From Eleusine coracana subsp. coracana (Eukaryota; Streptophyta; Magnoliopsida; Poales; Poaceae), in contig CM064422.1 of NCBI GenBank assembly GCA_032690845.1, positions 9,486,001 through 9,550,000 of the forward strand: DNA of 64,000 nucleotides, given 5' to 3'. Positions 47,719-58,504 of the stretch are shown here, piece after piece. Within the stretch, counting starts at the first letter, position 1, and every line of letters starts with the position of its first letter. The notes beneath the pieces were generated by a model, which saw only the letters and a list, made by a program, of their open reading frames with translations, made no database searches and was not told the DNA's origin. The position numbers were made by a program, and so were the translations under genes.

Positions 47719-48414
47719 CTAGCAAAGTGTCAGTGCGTTGCTACGGACTTTAAAAAACAAAACACTCTTTATAATTTAAATATAAATTATTTACATAATA
47801 TAATTATTAGATATATACAATATTATTAATATTTTTTATATAAAAAATTGTATTTGTATTACTGTTGGTTCTTCTTAGTATATCATTTTCTATATCAAAA
47901 ATAACAATTTTATCTCTATTTTTTACCATATTCTAGAAGCTTTATGCGGAAGGAAAAATTAATTCACGGAGTCTAGAAATAGCACTGCATTGCAATGCGA
48001 TTTTAAAATTGAATACTTCCTCTAATGGAAAAAGTTAAAACACGAAAGTTCTAGATCTCGTTGAGGCCTTTTCGAAACATATATGGATCATATTATTTGG
48101 ACTACAGAGCTAGAAGATATGGGCTTTGGACAAAGACCTGCGCAGAGGAGTCCGAATCAGAACAAATATTTTTGCATCGTATATTTGGAAATCAAAACTG
48201 TGGGATCTGAACTTGTATTGAATATCAAAGTTGTAGAACTTTTCGAGTGCTACAAGATAGAGTCCAAATTTGGCTCATTTGAGCTCCGCATGTGGGAGTT
48301 ATGCTTTTTAAAATTTGGTACTTAATATAGAAGGTACGAAACCGATTTAGATTCAATCTCTAACTTTGTGGACACGAAGTGGACGACCGTACCTCAATTA
48401 ATAGATTGTAGAGA
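47719..48414 (-). mobile_element. Non-autonomous Helitron (696 bp) inside the LTR of element B
   Basis: Minus strand: 5' end TCTCTACAATC preceded by A (48,415), 3' end CACTTTGCTAG followed by T (47,718). A degraded hairpin (CCGT...ACTG) lies about 10 bp before the CTAG. TC start, CTAG end, a near-terminal hairpin and insertion between A and T are the full set of Helitron criteria. No coding sequence inside. It is younger than the LTR it occupies. Confidence 0.82.
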
Positions 48415-48556
48415 TATCCAGAACCTTGTCTTTTCAATGATTGTCCACAATAGTTTTGCAATAATTCTTGCTCATGATCTCAATAACTATATTAGACCTT
48501 TAATTGTTTTGTCAATCAACTCACCAAAATCCACCAGGGACCTAGATGCACTTTCA

Positions 48557-49260
48557 ATCTCCCCCTTTTTGGTGATTGATGACAATCCAATTAAAGCTTA
48601 CAAATGAGTGAGTAAAAAGATTTTGAATTTTCAGATTTAACTTGAGCTCCCTGTTAATATGTGCTTTTCATTTATTCTTAACAACATGGCTTGATATGCC
48701 AAATGCACATATTCAATGAAAATATGGAGCTCCCCCTAAATCTGAGAATTCATGGGGTGCAAACAAGTGTGAGTGTAACAAGTATATTGTGTGATGCATA
48801 TGCAACAGAAAACAACCAGAAACAAAGCACAAGGCAACAAATCAACTAAAATCGGTTTGACCAACAACACAAACCGGTCAGGCTACTTTTACATGGAAAA
48901 CTGGTCACAGTGGTTTGTCAAACCGATCACACCGCTTTTTGGCACAGAGCAGCAAAAACACCACAAACACTGATCAATTCAAGCAACACCTTATCATATC
49001 AATACTTAGGGAATTTTAAACAACATCGACAGTCGGTAGCAAATATTATAAGGTTCTCAAGTCCAAAGGATAGGAGTCATGAATTATTACAAAGTTTGAC
49101 ACACAGGGATCACTAAGGTCACAATTCTGAGAGGATTCCCAAAACCGGTCAGGCTGGTTTCCAAAACCGGTCAGGCTGGTTTTCTCTGACCAGAAAGATC
49201 CAACAACCTCTAAATAGCTTCACTCCAAGCTTTAATCTAATATTCTCTCCCCCTTTGTCA
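48557..49260 (-). promoter_or_regulatory. Repeated polypurine tracts of element B
   Basis: Three purine tracts on the minus strand: AAAAAGGGGGAGATTG next to the LTR (48,572-48,557), AGGGGGAGCTCC near 48,728-48,739, and AAAGGGGGAGAGAAT near 49,243-49,257. Multiple tracts are typical of Sireviruses. Palindromic doublets at 48,850-48,940 and 49,141-49,183 lie between them. Confidence 0.75.
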
Positions 49261-49298
49261 TTGATCACCAAAAAAAGGGGTCATCCAAGCTATCATGT

Positions 49299-51146
49299 TC
49301 ATCCATTTGATGGAGGATTGTTTGAATCAGTCCAATGCTCTCCTAGAAGATAGATAGGTAAGTGTGGGATAGTGGTAGAAGAAATAGAAGTGGAATGAGG
49401 AGCAACCATACCAGTACCAAAGGTCCCAAAGAGTGCATTCATAGCCGCTGTAGCAAGGTGGGATAATGAGGAGCAATCATATATCTGTGGTGGTGGAGGA
49501 GGAGGTGGTGGTGCTGAAGATGATGCATCATTATGTACACCCAGGTAGGTATTGCTGAACCGTCTCCACTCCTTACTTTGCTCTATTCTTGCAATCATGT
49601 CATCAATAGGCTCTACTTCTGGAATTGGTTCATCTTCTGAGCCAGGTGGAGAGGGAGGGTCATTAGGCAACATCTATGCTTGGATTTTCTTCATTCTCTT
49701 CTTCTCCTTTCTTCTAGCAGCCACTTCATGGTGCTGCCCCACCTCACTAGAGTGTTGAGATTTGCAAATATCAGAGAAATAATTTAGCAACGTTCTTATA
49801 GGAGAGGAAAGCTTGTCATGTCTATGTGAGGAGGTTGCTTGCTCATAGTGCTCACTGTGTTGTCCTTGAGGCCCATGCTATCTTTTGAGGAGAAATCTGA
49901 GGAGGAGGAGATGGTGGTGGATCAACAGGAGCCAATGGGACCAACACTTTCTTAGAAGGCTTCACTTTCAGTGGCTGGTGGATAGGCTCACCTTCCTTCC
50001 CTGTTTCCTTCTTGTATTTGGTTTTAGTCACATTTTTAATCATGTGCATGAGATAGGGAGCATAACCACAACTCTTTTTGGTTCTATAAGATATAGCCAT
50101 AATTTCTTCCCAAATGAAATCAGACACGCAGAATTGTTCTTCACCTTCTCTCATCTTTGCAAGCATGTTTTTGGCATAATGTGAGATATTTGAAGGATCA
50201 CCATCTCTAGGCACAATTGTTTTCCTAAACATCCGATTAAGTGTGGAGTAGTAGGTGTACAAGTGACTCATGGTGCCTGCACTTGCAGCTGCCTCTGTCG
50301 GTGTATACATGAATCTAATTTCACTATCTGCAAGATAGGAATGAGCATGAATCTGTGGACGAGCCAAGTCCTTGGGTGCAAATGCAAGGAAGCGAGCAAA
50401 CTCTGCATAAGTCACACTAAACCACACACCTTCTGTCATCCAATGCATATTCCTCACATTTTCATCCTCCTCAAAGAAGACTATGGCATAGAATTGGGCA
50501 ATGATTTCATTATTCTAATCATAGGCAAAACCCATTACTTTCTTCACTCTTTGCCTTGTACATGTAGCAATGATGTCATTGAAGATGGGGTTGTTTTTCT
50601 TTGCCATGTACTCCCAATCAACCCACTGTGCCATGGATATAGGTCTATCCTTGGCCATGATGACAATCTCATAGTAGTCCTGCTGAAAGGAAGTCCAAAA
50701 CCTATAGTCTGCTTAGCTAGTGTCCTTGGATCTACTTGTCTCATATCCCTTACTAGGTCTATCTTCCCTATGTAGATTATAGCCTTTCTCCTTGGAGGTG
50801 CTGATGGTTTGCGCATTTCTGGCTTAGGTGCATCATCCTCATCATCCCCATCATCATCATCATCACCATCCTCACTGTTACCGTTATCATCTCCATCATC
50901 ATTGTTGTCATTATGTGATGCATCTGGTCTCGGGCCTCTCCTAGGGAATATGTGGAAATTTTCATCTTCCACATCATCATCATCACTATAAGGCTCCTCT
51001 ATTTCCATGTCATCAGTATCCTCAATAGTCATAATACCACGGGGTAACTGTTTCTGTGTTATGCTCTTTCTCGGATTCTGAGATGATCTAATGATGTCAT
51101 GATGACCTTTGACTCTCCTTTCAAAGTTTGCATTATCATCGGCCAT
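49299..51146 (-). pseudogene. Envelope-like ORF of Sirevirus B (frameshifted)
   Basis: ATG at 51,146 (MADDNANFER). The N-terminal part is basic then acidic with a long Asp run (about 50,980-50,830) and a Pro/Lys segment. Near 50,700 the frame shifts. The central domain resumes at about 50,457-50,010 and shares the order and several blocks of element A's ORF (a conserved helical part ending APYLMHMIK). A Pro-rich tail follows to about 49,299, broken once more near 49,850. No clear signal peptide or membrane segment. An acceptor-like CAATCACAG lies about 12 bp before the ATG, as in element A. Confidence 0.72.
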
Positions 51147-51149
51147 CCT

Positions 51150-53384
51150 AGCTGCCCCTGTGATTGAATCAAGTATCACATGAGTGTATGATCTTAGGAA
51201 CAAGAGAATTGGACAATCGAGCAAAAATTGAAGAAAACAGAGATGATTCTGCTTTATTGGACAAAAACCGGTCTGGCTGGTTTTGAAAACCGGCCTGACC
51301 GCTTTTGCCCAGAGAAGCACAAGGTTCTTTGTTTTCTACAAATCTTGATCGACTGGTATGTTGAGCAATTGGCCATAGAAGTGAAAGTATATAATAGAGA
51401 TTGGCATGAGAGTCTATCATAACTAAGGATTTCCTGTCATTTAAGTTTTCAAGGTTGAGCAACAGGCGAGAGTATGAATACAAAACATAGTGCATTACTC
51501 GCATGCATAATCTTGGTTTACCAGCAAAAACTGGTCTGGCTGGTTACAGGAACCGGTCTGGCCGATTTTGTGCAGGGAAACCCTACATTTTGAATCCAAG
51601 CAATGGAGTGTATGAGATTGGAATATTTCTTCAAGGATTGGTTCCTAGGCATGTTAGGGGAGGATTAACCAAAGGAATTTGAAAGGCATGCTCTAGAGAA
51701 GGAGATCGAAGGATTTGAGTGTTGAATACCTAGGGAATGGAGAGAGAAAGGGTCACTCGGTTGAACAGGTCCTTGGAGATGATGTAGCCAACCTTGGAGC
51801 ACCCACTCACACCAAGAGGGAGGAGGTTGCACGGAGGAATCACTAAATCGCCATGGGGGCGCCGGCCATTGAGAGAAGGCATAGGTCCTCGAGGATAGAA
51901 TGAAGTGAGGAGAAAGAGAATAAGCCAAGGGACCACGGGCCAGAAAAACTTGCAAAAACCGGTCTGACCGGTTCCCAAAACCTGTCAGACCTGTTTTGGT
52001 CAAAAACTTCCAATAAACCCAGTTCTTAGAGAGTTGGCCTTGGACCTCTAAAACATGCTTAAGATGAAATTCTTCAGAGATTGATTAGATTGAGAATGGT
52101 CACTTGATGGAATTTTCTTGAGAACTGAGAGAGGACTTGAGAGCATCTCCTCACTTGTGACTAGCCAACAATCAACCAATGATAACTATAGTCACAAGTA
52201 ATTTGATATGGTCAGAAAATACCAAGAACCAAGTAATTTTGAAAATAACACCACACTAGCAGTTATAATGATTTTTGAAAAAGATTTATCTAGCACTCTG
52301 AACATGCACCATTCAAGTTTAAATATCATCATGGAATATTTTGTTCATGCCATCTCTTAATTTAAACTCATGATATGAGTGAGCATCCTAAATATGATGA
52401 GTGAAAGATGACATCAAACAAATATTCGCCAGATGACAACATCGAGAGACGAACTTCGATGATACTTGAAACAAGATGACATGTCAAAAACACACTAGCA
52501 CTAAGGAGGGCCTGGATGCACAAAGCAATGCCAAAATAAATAAAATGTACCTTTGCTTAAAATACTATTTTCTTCATTTTTGTGAAGAATAACCACTTTC
52601 TTGTGAAGAATAACCACTTTCTTGTTTTCATTGTCAAGCATGATGTGAAGTCAGAGAGTAATATGCTTGCTCCATGGTGAAACACGATTTTATACATAAT
52701 GCTACAAAGGCACTCATATAGCACATTAGTTATAAAGACACAAATTATATAGTAAACTCTCCCTTAAGATATGCCCAGCTGAAGTTCGATAGCATGTATG
52801 GCATACATGATTTGGTTGAGGATCAAGAAGAGTTTATTCCATAATTTGGTCACATTTCAAGATTTTACAAGATTGAGATAAGATAAGTGATACTTACACC
52901 TCCATAGGTGTGTAATCATGTCAAGGTCATACATTGAGAAAAAAAAAACAACAATCTTGTGACTTTTGTTGTTCAGAAAAGAGTTATAAACCAAAACTGG
53001 TCTGACAGCTTTCCAGAACCGGTTAGGCTGGTTTCTCTGCTTCACAACCCATTTTTTCTATCACCTTAGCAGATGCTTGACTTTTGATCATGTAATACAT
53101 GTGTTGTATTCCAATCTTTACATATACCAATATACAAACAAGTATTTGCTCTACTAGAGAGCCATTAAACGCATCTTGTGGCATAGATGGAAATTTCATG
53201 TCAATTTGCAAATTTAACTCTAGGACATGAATGGTAAATTTTCTTACACACAAGAGTAGATTGGATAACTCACTATCTTCCCAAGGTGACATTGTTTTTT
53301 TGATGTAAACACTTGCCATATGCTTGAGCCATAAGATAGATACCTTCTTTCCTTACTTAAGCATCCAATGCACCTACAAGCTCC
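51150..53384 (-). repeat. Motif-rich spacer of element B where pol should be
   Basis: About 2.2 kb without recognisable Copia pol motifs in any frame. It contains four AACCGGTCTGACCGGTT-type doublets (51,262-51,306; 51,525-51,570; 51,953-51,998; 52,992-53,034). A 98-codon open frame at 53,319-53,023 has no known similarity. A short AAGAATAACCACTTTCTTGTG direct duplication lies near 52,580-52,625. Confidence 0.75.
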
Positions 53385-55417
53385 TGCTACATGAGTCATG
53401 CTCCTTTTGGTACCCAAGACATGTTGGGTCCTTGTAGGTTAGTCAACAATGATTTAGGCACCCAAATGGTCCTTGCACTCATGTACCACTCTTTGCTAGT
53501 ACTAGTACCACTCTTTGTCATATTAAGAGTATTTGGAATAGAGTTGACACTTTTGACCTTTGATAGGTTACCGTTTGGACAATCTTTGCTAAGATGTCCC
53601 TTGTCTCAGCAAGTATAGCATGTTCGCCTTTTGATTTTGTTGGTCACTCTATTTGCCATATTAAGAGTATTTGGAATAGAGTTAACACTTTTGACCTTTG
53701 ATAGGTTACCATTTGGACAATCTTTGCTAAGATATCCATTGTCTCGGCAAGTATAGCATGTTCACCTTTTGATTTTGTTGGTGACTCTTCAAGTATGGAC
53801 TCTTACTTGAGTTGTTGCATTCAAAAATCTTTTTGCAGTTGTTTTGTGCAAGAACTCCCAAAACCGGTCTGACCTGTTTCCCAAACCGGTCTGGCTGTTT
53901 TTTCCTGACAGGAACAGCTCCAGGGCAGACAACAATCATATGCCCCTTTTTCTTGCACTCAAAGCACACTCTCTTCTTGATAGCATTTCTACTTCTCCTT
54001 AAATGCTTCACTGATCATCAAACTTGATCGTGCACATGAAAGTATAATGGCCCATGTCGGAGCACTTGAAACACTTTATGTGATCAAGATTCCTCTTGCC
54101 CTTTTCTTGGTTCTTGTGATCACGAGCCTTGTTATTTCGTGGAGGAGCAAGCCTTGTGTAGGTTGCCTCAAGCTTCTTCATCGTGTTGTCACGGTTATCT
54201 TGAGGTGATTGCAGTTAAACCTTGCCCTTCAACTTGATCACTTCATTTTCATGTCTCCTGACTTCTAGCTTAAGATTGTCACTTTGTTGAGCTATAAAGC
54301 CATCACAAGATTCTTCAAGAACTTGCTCAACATTCGAATGTTGGCTTTGAGAACAACAACGATTAGCACAAACAAATTCAATAAACTTTTGTGAGCATGC
54401 ACATTCATGTGAGTGAGGTTGAGAAGATGTTACCACTGTAATTACAACCTCATGAGCAACTTCAAGCATGACATGTGTATCTACAAGCTTCTCATGAGAG
54501 CACAAGAGCTTTTCATGATCCTTTTTCAAGGTGGCATGCTTGATGGTGAGTACTTCAAGTCTAGCCTTGAGGCTTCCATTTTCCTCCTGCATTGATGCTA
54601 CAAATAAGGAAGAGTTAGCAACACAAGCATATTCCTTTTCCAATTTTTTTATATTTACTAGTCAAGGATCCATGACACTCAATAAGATTCTCATATTCTT
54701 GTCTCAAGGTTCTGAGCTCTTCAATCTTGTCAATAAGAAATGCTTCTGCTTTTCTAGTTGCATCTCTTGAGTTTGCACTTTCTTAAACACTTTCATTAAC
54801 TTGAACAAGTCCTTCTTTCTCAAGTCGTCAAACTCAAAGTCATCTCCACTTTCACTTTCATTTTTCTTGGATTGCCTTTTCTTCTTCTTTTCTTTGGCCA
54901 TGAAGCATGCACCACTCCACTTTGAAGTTGACTCTTCACTAGTCGATGGCTCTTGTTAATTTATTATGTGCTTTCTGATTTCCTGGGAAAACCGGTCTGA
55001 CCTATTTTTCCAGAGAGTCCTTAACTTCTTTTTCTTTTGGCCATCTTGACACTTAGGCGGTGTCTCCTTTATTGTTGAGTCATAATTCTTGCATTTTGAG
55101 AATTTTTCTTTTAGTGCCATCCAAAGAAGATTAGCGTCTTTTAGGAAGCCATACTCCTTATAGATCTTCATCTCTAGATCTACACTTAAAACACTCATCA
55201 AGGTATTAGTAGCTTGAGCATTTTGTTGCAAGCATTCTACTTCCTCGTCGGAGCAATTATCCCAATTAAAATTTAGAGAACAAACACTTACATTCACAAT
55301 GCTCAATAAAACAGGATTAATAGCCTTAAGCACTTCTAGCATGCATTTACACCATGACACATAATTTGAATCATCAAGCAAAAGAGGCTCTAGATAATTT
55401 TCACCTTCCAACGACAC
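53385..55417 (-). pseudogene. gag of Sirevirus B with four zinc knuckles
   Basis: ATG at 55,417. The N-terminal capsid-like part (55,417-54,956) has YVSWCKCMLEVL and a LWxALKEKF-type segment typical of Copia Gag. A frameshift or stop near 54,956 follows, at a palindromic motif. Four CCHC knuckles are seen: CFKCSDMGHYTFMC (about 54,073-54,032), CFECKKKGHMIVVC (about 53,967-53,926), and two from a 138-bp tandem duplication (about 53,764 and 53,626). A coiled-coil part (54,643-54,215 and 54,901-54,704) lies upstream. It ends with the repeated WVPK motif and a TGA near 53,424, at the same place as in element A. Confidence 0.8.
53513..53788 (-). repeat. 138-bp in-frame tandem duplication of a zinc knuckle
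   Basis: Two units at exactly 138-bp spacing (46 codons) each encode a CYTC-x4-G(H/Y)-x4-C knuckle plus linker. Unit at 53,513-53,650 has a TGA in the knuckle where the other has CGA; unit at 53,651-53,788 has Tyr for the metal-binding His. Both changes are CpG or C-to-T type. Confidence 0.88.
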
Positions 55418-55450
55418 TATTTCTCACGGCAGTTAGGCCTTTGTGTGAGT

Positions 55451-55466
55451 CCTAACTCTGATACCA
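55451..55466 (-). promoter_or_regulatory. Primer-binding site (initiator tRNA-Met) of element B
   Basis: TGGTATCAGAGTTAGG on the minus strand, two bases after the 5' LTR end, complementary to the 3' end of initiator tRNA-Met. It fixes the 5' LTR end at 55,469 and the element's orientation. Confidence 0.92.
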
Positions 55467-55468
55467 AT

Positions 55469-56335
55469 TGAAAGGATCTTGATGTTGCCTAGAGGGGAGT
55501 GAATAGGCGAATCTTGTAGTTTTAAAACTCAAAATAGAGATTAGTACAAAACCGGTCAGACCGGTTTGGCATACTGGTCAGACTTGTTTTGACAGGGAAT
55601 ACAAGAATGCAAATTATTGACTCTAACTTAAATCGATACTAAAAGTAGTGCTCCAGTAGATGTTCCTCATAGGTGCACTTAGCCTCTGCACAACACAAAT
55701 AAGCACACCCAAGTAGATCGAAGCGGAAGCACAATATGAGTTAGAGAACAAACAAGAAATACAAACCGAACAAGGAGACAAGTGTTTGCTTGCCGAAATT
55801 CAGATTCAACCACTTTCTCCGGTCCACTAGCTTGATCTTTTTCCCTGCGGAGGCAAGATCGCAATCCTCACAAATTGACCCTGGCTTACCATAACTTGGG
55901 AGCTCATGGGTAATGCCTAGCCGTCTAGGAGGCTTCACCTCCAAGAGCAACAAATGCTTCACGAAATTGTTTGACACAACCACAAAGTGCTCAAAGCTTG
56001 GATTGCTCACTAATGCTTACTTAGCTCAAATCTCTCAACCCAACTTAAAGATTTTCACCAAATTACTCAAGTCTCACAAAGAGGTGTTGGGGGAGGGCTC
56101 AATATAGCCATTGGTATATTCTGAGATACTCTAAAACTCAGCATCACACGAAGGAGGGAGGAGAGGGGTATTTAAACCCTTTCCCAAAAACTAGTCGTTG
56201 GGTCTATCAGATAAAACCGGTCTGACCGGTTTCAGAAACCGGTCTAGCCTGTTTCTGACCAGCACACCAACGCTTCTATACAAAGCACGCCACTCCAACC
56301 TATTTGATCTCAGCTCACCAAAACTCAACAAAAAA
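55469..56335 (-). repeat. 5' LTR of Sirevirus B (truncated)
   Basis: Matches the 3' LTR from its end through the TATA box and upstream doublet (56,213-56,260) to about 56,335, where similarity stops; more than 1 kb of U3 is missing. TATA-like sequence at 56,177-56,168. The next base begins Helitron-like sequence. Confidence 0.85.
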
Positions 56336-56395
56336 GTGGAAACTAACAAAAATAAAAAAGTGGAAGACCGCACCTATTTTATTAAGGAGTAGAGA
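56336..56395 (-). mobile_element. Helitron 5' end remnant
   Basis: The minus strand starts TCTCTACTCCTTAATAAAATAG at 56,395 (quoted part shown is the terminus), preceded by A at 56,396. The same TCTCTAC start is used by the Helitron at 48,414. Probably the other end of the Helitron at 45,733-45,847. Confidence 0.6.
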
Positions 56396-57769
56396 TTGGT
56401 GAAATCCAGTCACCACATGTACTTTATCATGTGATCTTTGCCATATAGTGCATGCAACACAAATCTCAAAATAATATGAATGATGTAGATAATACATGTT
56501 AAGCATAGACATGCGGTGATGACTTTCTCATGTATTCCAAAGAAAAATGTTTATATGTAGATGTTGAACATGTCAGTTCACTCATGTTGCTTCTCAGTTC
56601 ACGTATTCTATGTGATTTCACTCATGTTGCTTCTAGTTCATGCATTTGGAGTTTGTTGCACGACTTGGGGACACAAGAGTAGTACTTGCTGCCTTTTGCC
56701 TACCAAGTTTGAGTTACACAAATCAGAACTCTACCCTTGTTCATGCATACCATTCAATAAACATAGGCCCATGTTAAAGTTATAAATTCATTAAACCATG
56801 TGCTAACTTTAAGTTCCTTGCATTGTTAATAACACCCGAAAGGCATGTGTTGACGTCCGTGCTATTCTGGAGCCTCGAGCTGGAGGTACTAAATCATGTT
56901 GCAGAGGCGCTTTTTTTACCAGAGCACCATGTTTGACTCAAGCTTGCGCCACAAAGGTTCGTGCATCGCAGTACAAAATGCCATTTATAAAGAAGTGGTG
57001 TCACGGTAAAAGTGTCATACCATACTAACGCCGTTGCGGGTGTCGCGTGGTGCATCATGATATCAGGGCTTCCACAATGGTTTCTTATAGCTACCGTATG
57101 AAGGCTTTATGTCAGGTGTAAAGAATAAAAAATAAGAAAGAGAAGAGAGGTAACTATAGCAACAACATTGATGTATAGGCAAATCAAAAGTTGCTTTATC
57201 GATTGCATCAACGCCACCTGACGCGGTTTGTTGGGGCAGCAGGAGCAGATGGGATGAGTTAATGAGGATTAGATGAGTTGGGAAGGAGAAAAAACAAATA
57301 AAAAATAGTGGCATATGGACCATACTTCTTCTTGGGCAGCGTGTTTAAATTAGACAGTTTTCTTACTAATCTTTTGACCTTATCTACAAAATATAGGCAA
57401 GTAAACTGTTGTGGACACCCTCATGTGCATCTCCTGTCAGAGAGCACAGTTGTTCGCGGTGGTAGGTGATGCTACGGCTACATCAGGTCACACGCGGCAA
57501 CGACCCGCCGGACGGTAGGTTTGGTCTTGGGGAGCCTAGGCACAAGACGTTACTCATCAAGGACTACTGACTTTTTATCCGAGGAATCTTACTGGTACAT
57601 TTCATGCCGGTGGTTGTAATGTGCGATTATGCGTGTACCAATCAAAACACAAGATTTTGGAGAATGTACTAACAAATTGCAAGCGCATTCCCATTTCACA
57701 AGGTCAATGCAAAAGAATCGGACAGGTGCGGCTTCGAAACAAGCAATGCATGAAGAGAACAAACAGTAA
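56396..57769. other. Intergenic, nothing firmly recognised
   Basis: Mixed sequence without gene. 57,530-57,640 is related to 35,350-35,470, a spacer of the RIP array. Confidence 0.45.
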
Positions 57770-58085
57770 GTTTAGATCAACTGATGCAAAATGCCAAAAC
57801 GAGTGCATACAATTTCCTTGCCTCGTCTGAATATTCGTCAACAACAATGCCATGGCTTGCGCGGCTCCATGAATGCCAATCTCGAGGTCTCTGTGGCCAG
57901 ATCGGCTCCACTTCTATCGATTGCATCTCGTAGTCTTTTTCTGTTAGCAAGGTGTGAGAAGTCTGCCCAGTGCTCCACAAACCGTGCCTGCTCTGACGAC
58001 GGTCTCGCTCTCCCACGGCTCTGATGTACACCTTGAAAAGTTTCAGAGGGCAATGGAAGCTTGGGTAAACATCGTGTGTCCCTTG
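57770..58085 (-). pseudogene. RIP-like gene fragment E
   Basis: The minus strand carries the SSEQARFVEHW / FSHL block and following residues, corresponding to the C-terminal region of fragments A and B. No N-terminal lobe or active site is present. Frames shift at the upstream side. A short-LTR Copia element is inserted about 40 bp further up. Not functional. Confidence 0.65.
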
Positions 58086-58124
58086 GACCAACGTGTTCCG
58101 TGTTTATATAAAGCAATCAACTTC

Positions 58125-58504
58125 TGTTGCCATGGGTTTATAGAATTACGAGATTCGATTGTAGTTTGTTGCCATGATTTATAGGAATACAAGAACCTAT
58201 ACCAGGCGTTAGCTATACACGTGATTACGGCAACAAACTTCAGCCTTATCTCCTATGAATACATTGATAAGATATTTTATCTAACACCCTCCCTCAATCA
58301 TAACTTTCCTAAGTTAAGATTGGTCTTGAAATTCTATAATTGTCACGCCATGAGTGCCTTCGTGAAGCCATCAGCAACTTGGTCTCTAGTGGACACAAAA
58401 TCAACTTGCAATAATTTTTTGTTCACCCGTTCTCTGACAAAATGAAAGTCAACTTCTATATGCTTCATCCTGCCATGAAAAATAGGATTAGATGATAAAT
58501 ATTT
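58125..58504 (-). mobile_element. Short-LTR Copia element, 3' end only
   Basis: Minus-strand 3' end: LTR 58,286-58,125 (162 bp, TGTTAGATAAAAT to ATGGCAACA), polypurine tract GATTGAGGGAGGG (58,299-58,287), then the end of RNase H upstream (58,504-58,343). The body is cut at 58,505 by Sirevirus D. The flanking ACTTC (58,120-58,124) would be the target duplication. Sequence is not of the Sirevirus type (no extra ORF, short LTR). Confidence 0.78.
58343..58504 (-). pseudogene. Copia RNase H C-terminus (short-LTR element)
   Basis: Encodes the blocks HIEVDFHFVRERV and DQVADGFTKAL, the conserved end of Copia RNase H. It starts at the insertion point of element D, so the rest of pol lies beyond the nested insert. 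Confidence 0.88.

Larger units (their letters stand above)
45848..48556 (-). repeat. 3' LTR of Sirevirus B (with Helitron inside)
   Basis: On the minus strand it starts TGAAAGTGCATCTAGG at 48,556 and ends GGTCCTTTCA at 45,848. Length is 2709 bp including a 696-bp Helitron, so about 2.0 kb itself. TATA-like GTTTAAATAC is at 46,620-46,611. Palindromic doublets are at 45,926-45,968, 46,655-46,702 and 46,837-46,880. Confidence 0.88.
45848..56335 (-). mobile_element. Sirevirus B: gag and envelope-like ORF, no pol (non-autonomous)
   Basis: Minus-strand LTR element. From high to low coordinate: truncated 5' LTR (56,335-55,469), primer site (55,466-55,451), gag (55,417 to about 53,385), a non-coding motif-rich spacer (about 53.38-51.15 kb), envelope-like ORF (51,146 to about 49,299), purine tracts, and 3' LTR (48,556-45,848). 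No protease, integrase, RT or RNase H motif was found anywhere between gag and the envelope-like ORF. It therefore needs enzymes from a relative. Both ORFs are damaged. Confidence 0.85.

Noticed and set aside
50777..50991. Met-rich and Ser-rich small ORFs near 50.8-51.0 kb
   Set aside because: Other-frame readings of the Asp-codon run in element B's envelope-like ORF.
56396..57530. Possible gene between element B and RIP fragment E
   Set aside because: Only short frames without conserved blocks or plausible splice structure.
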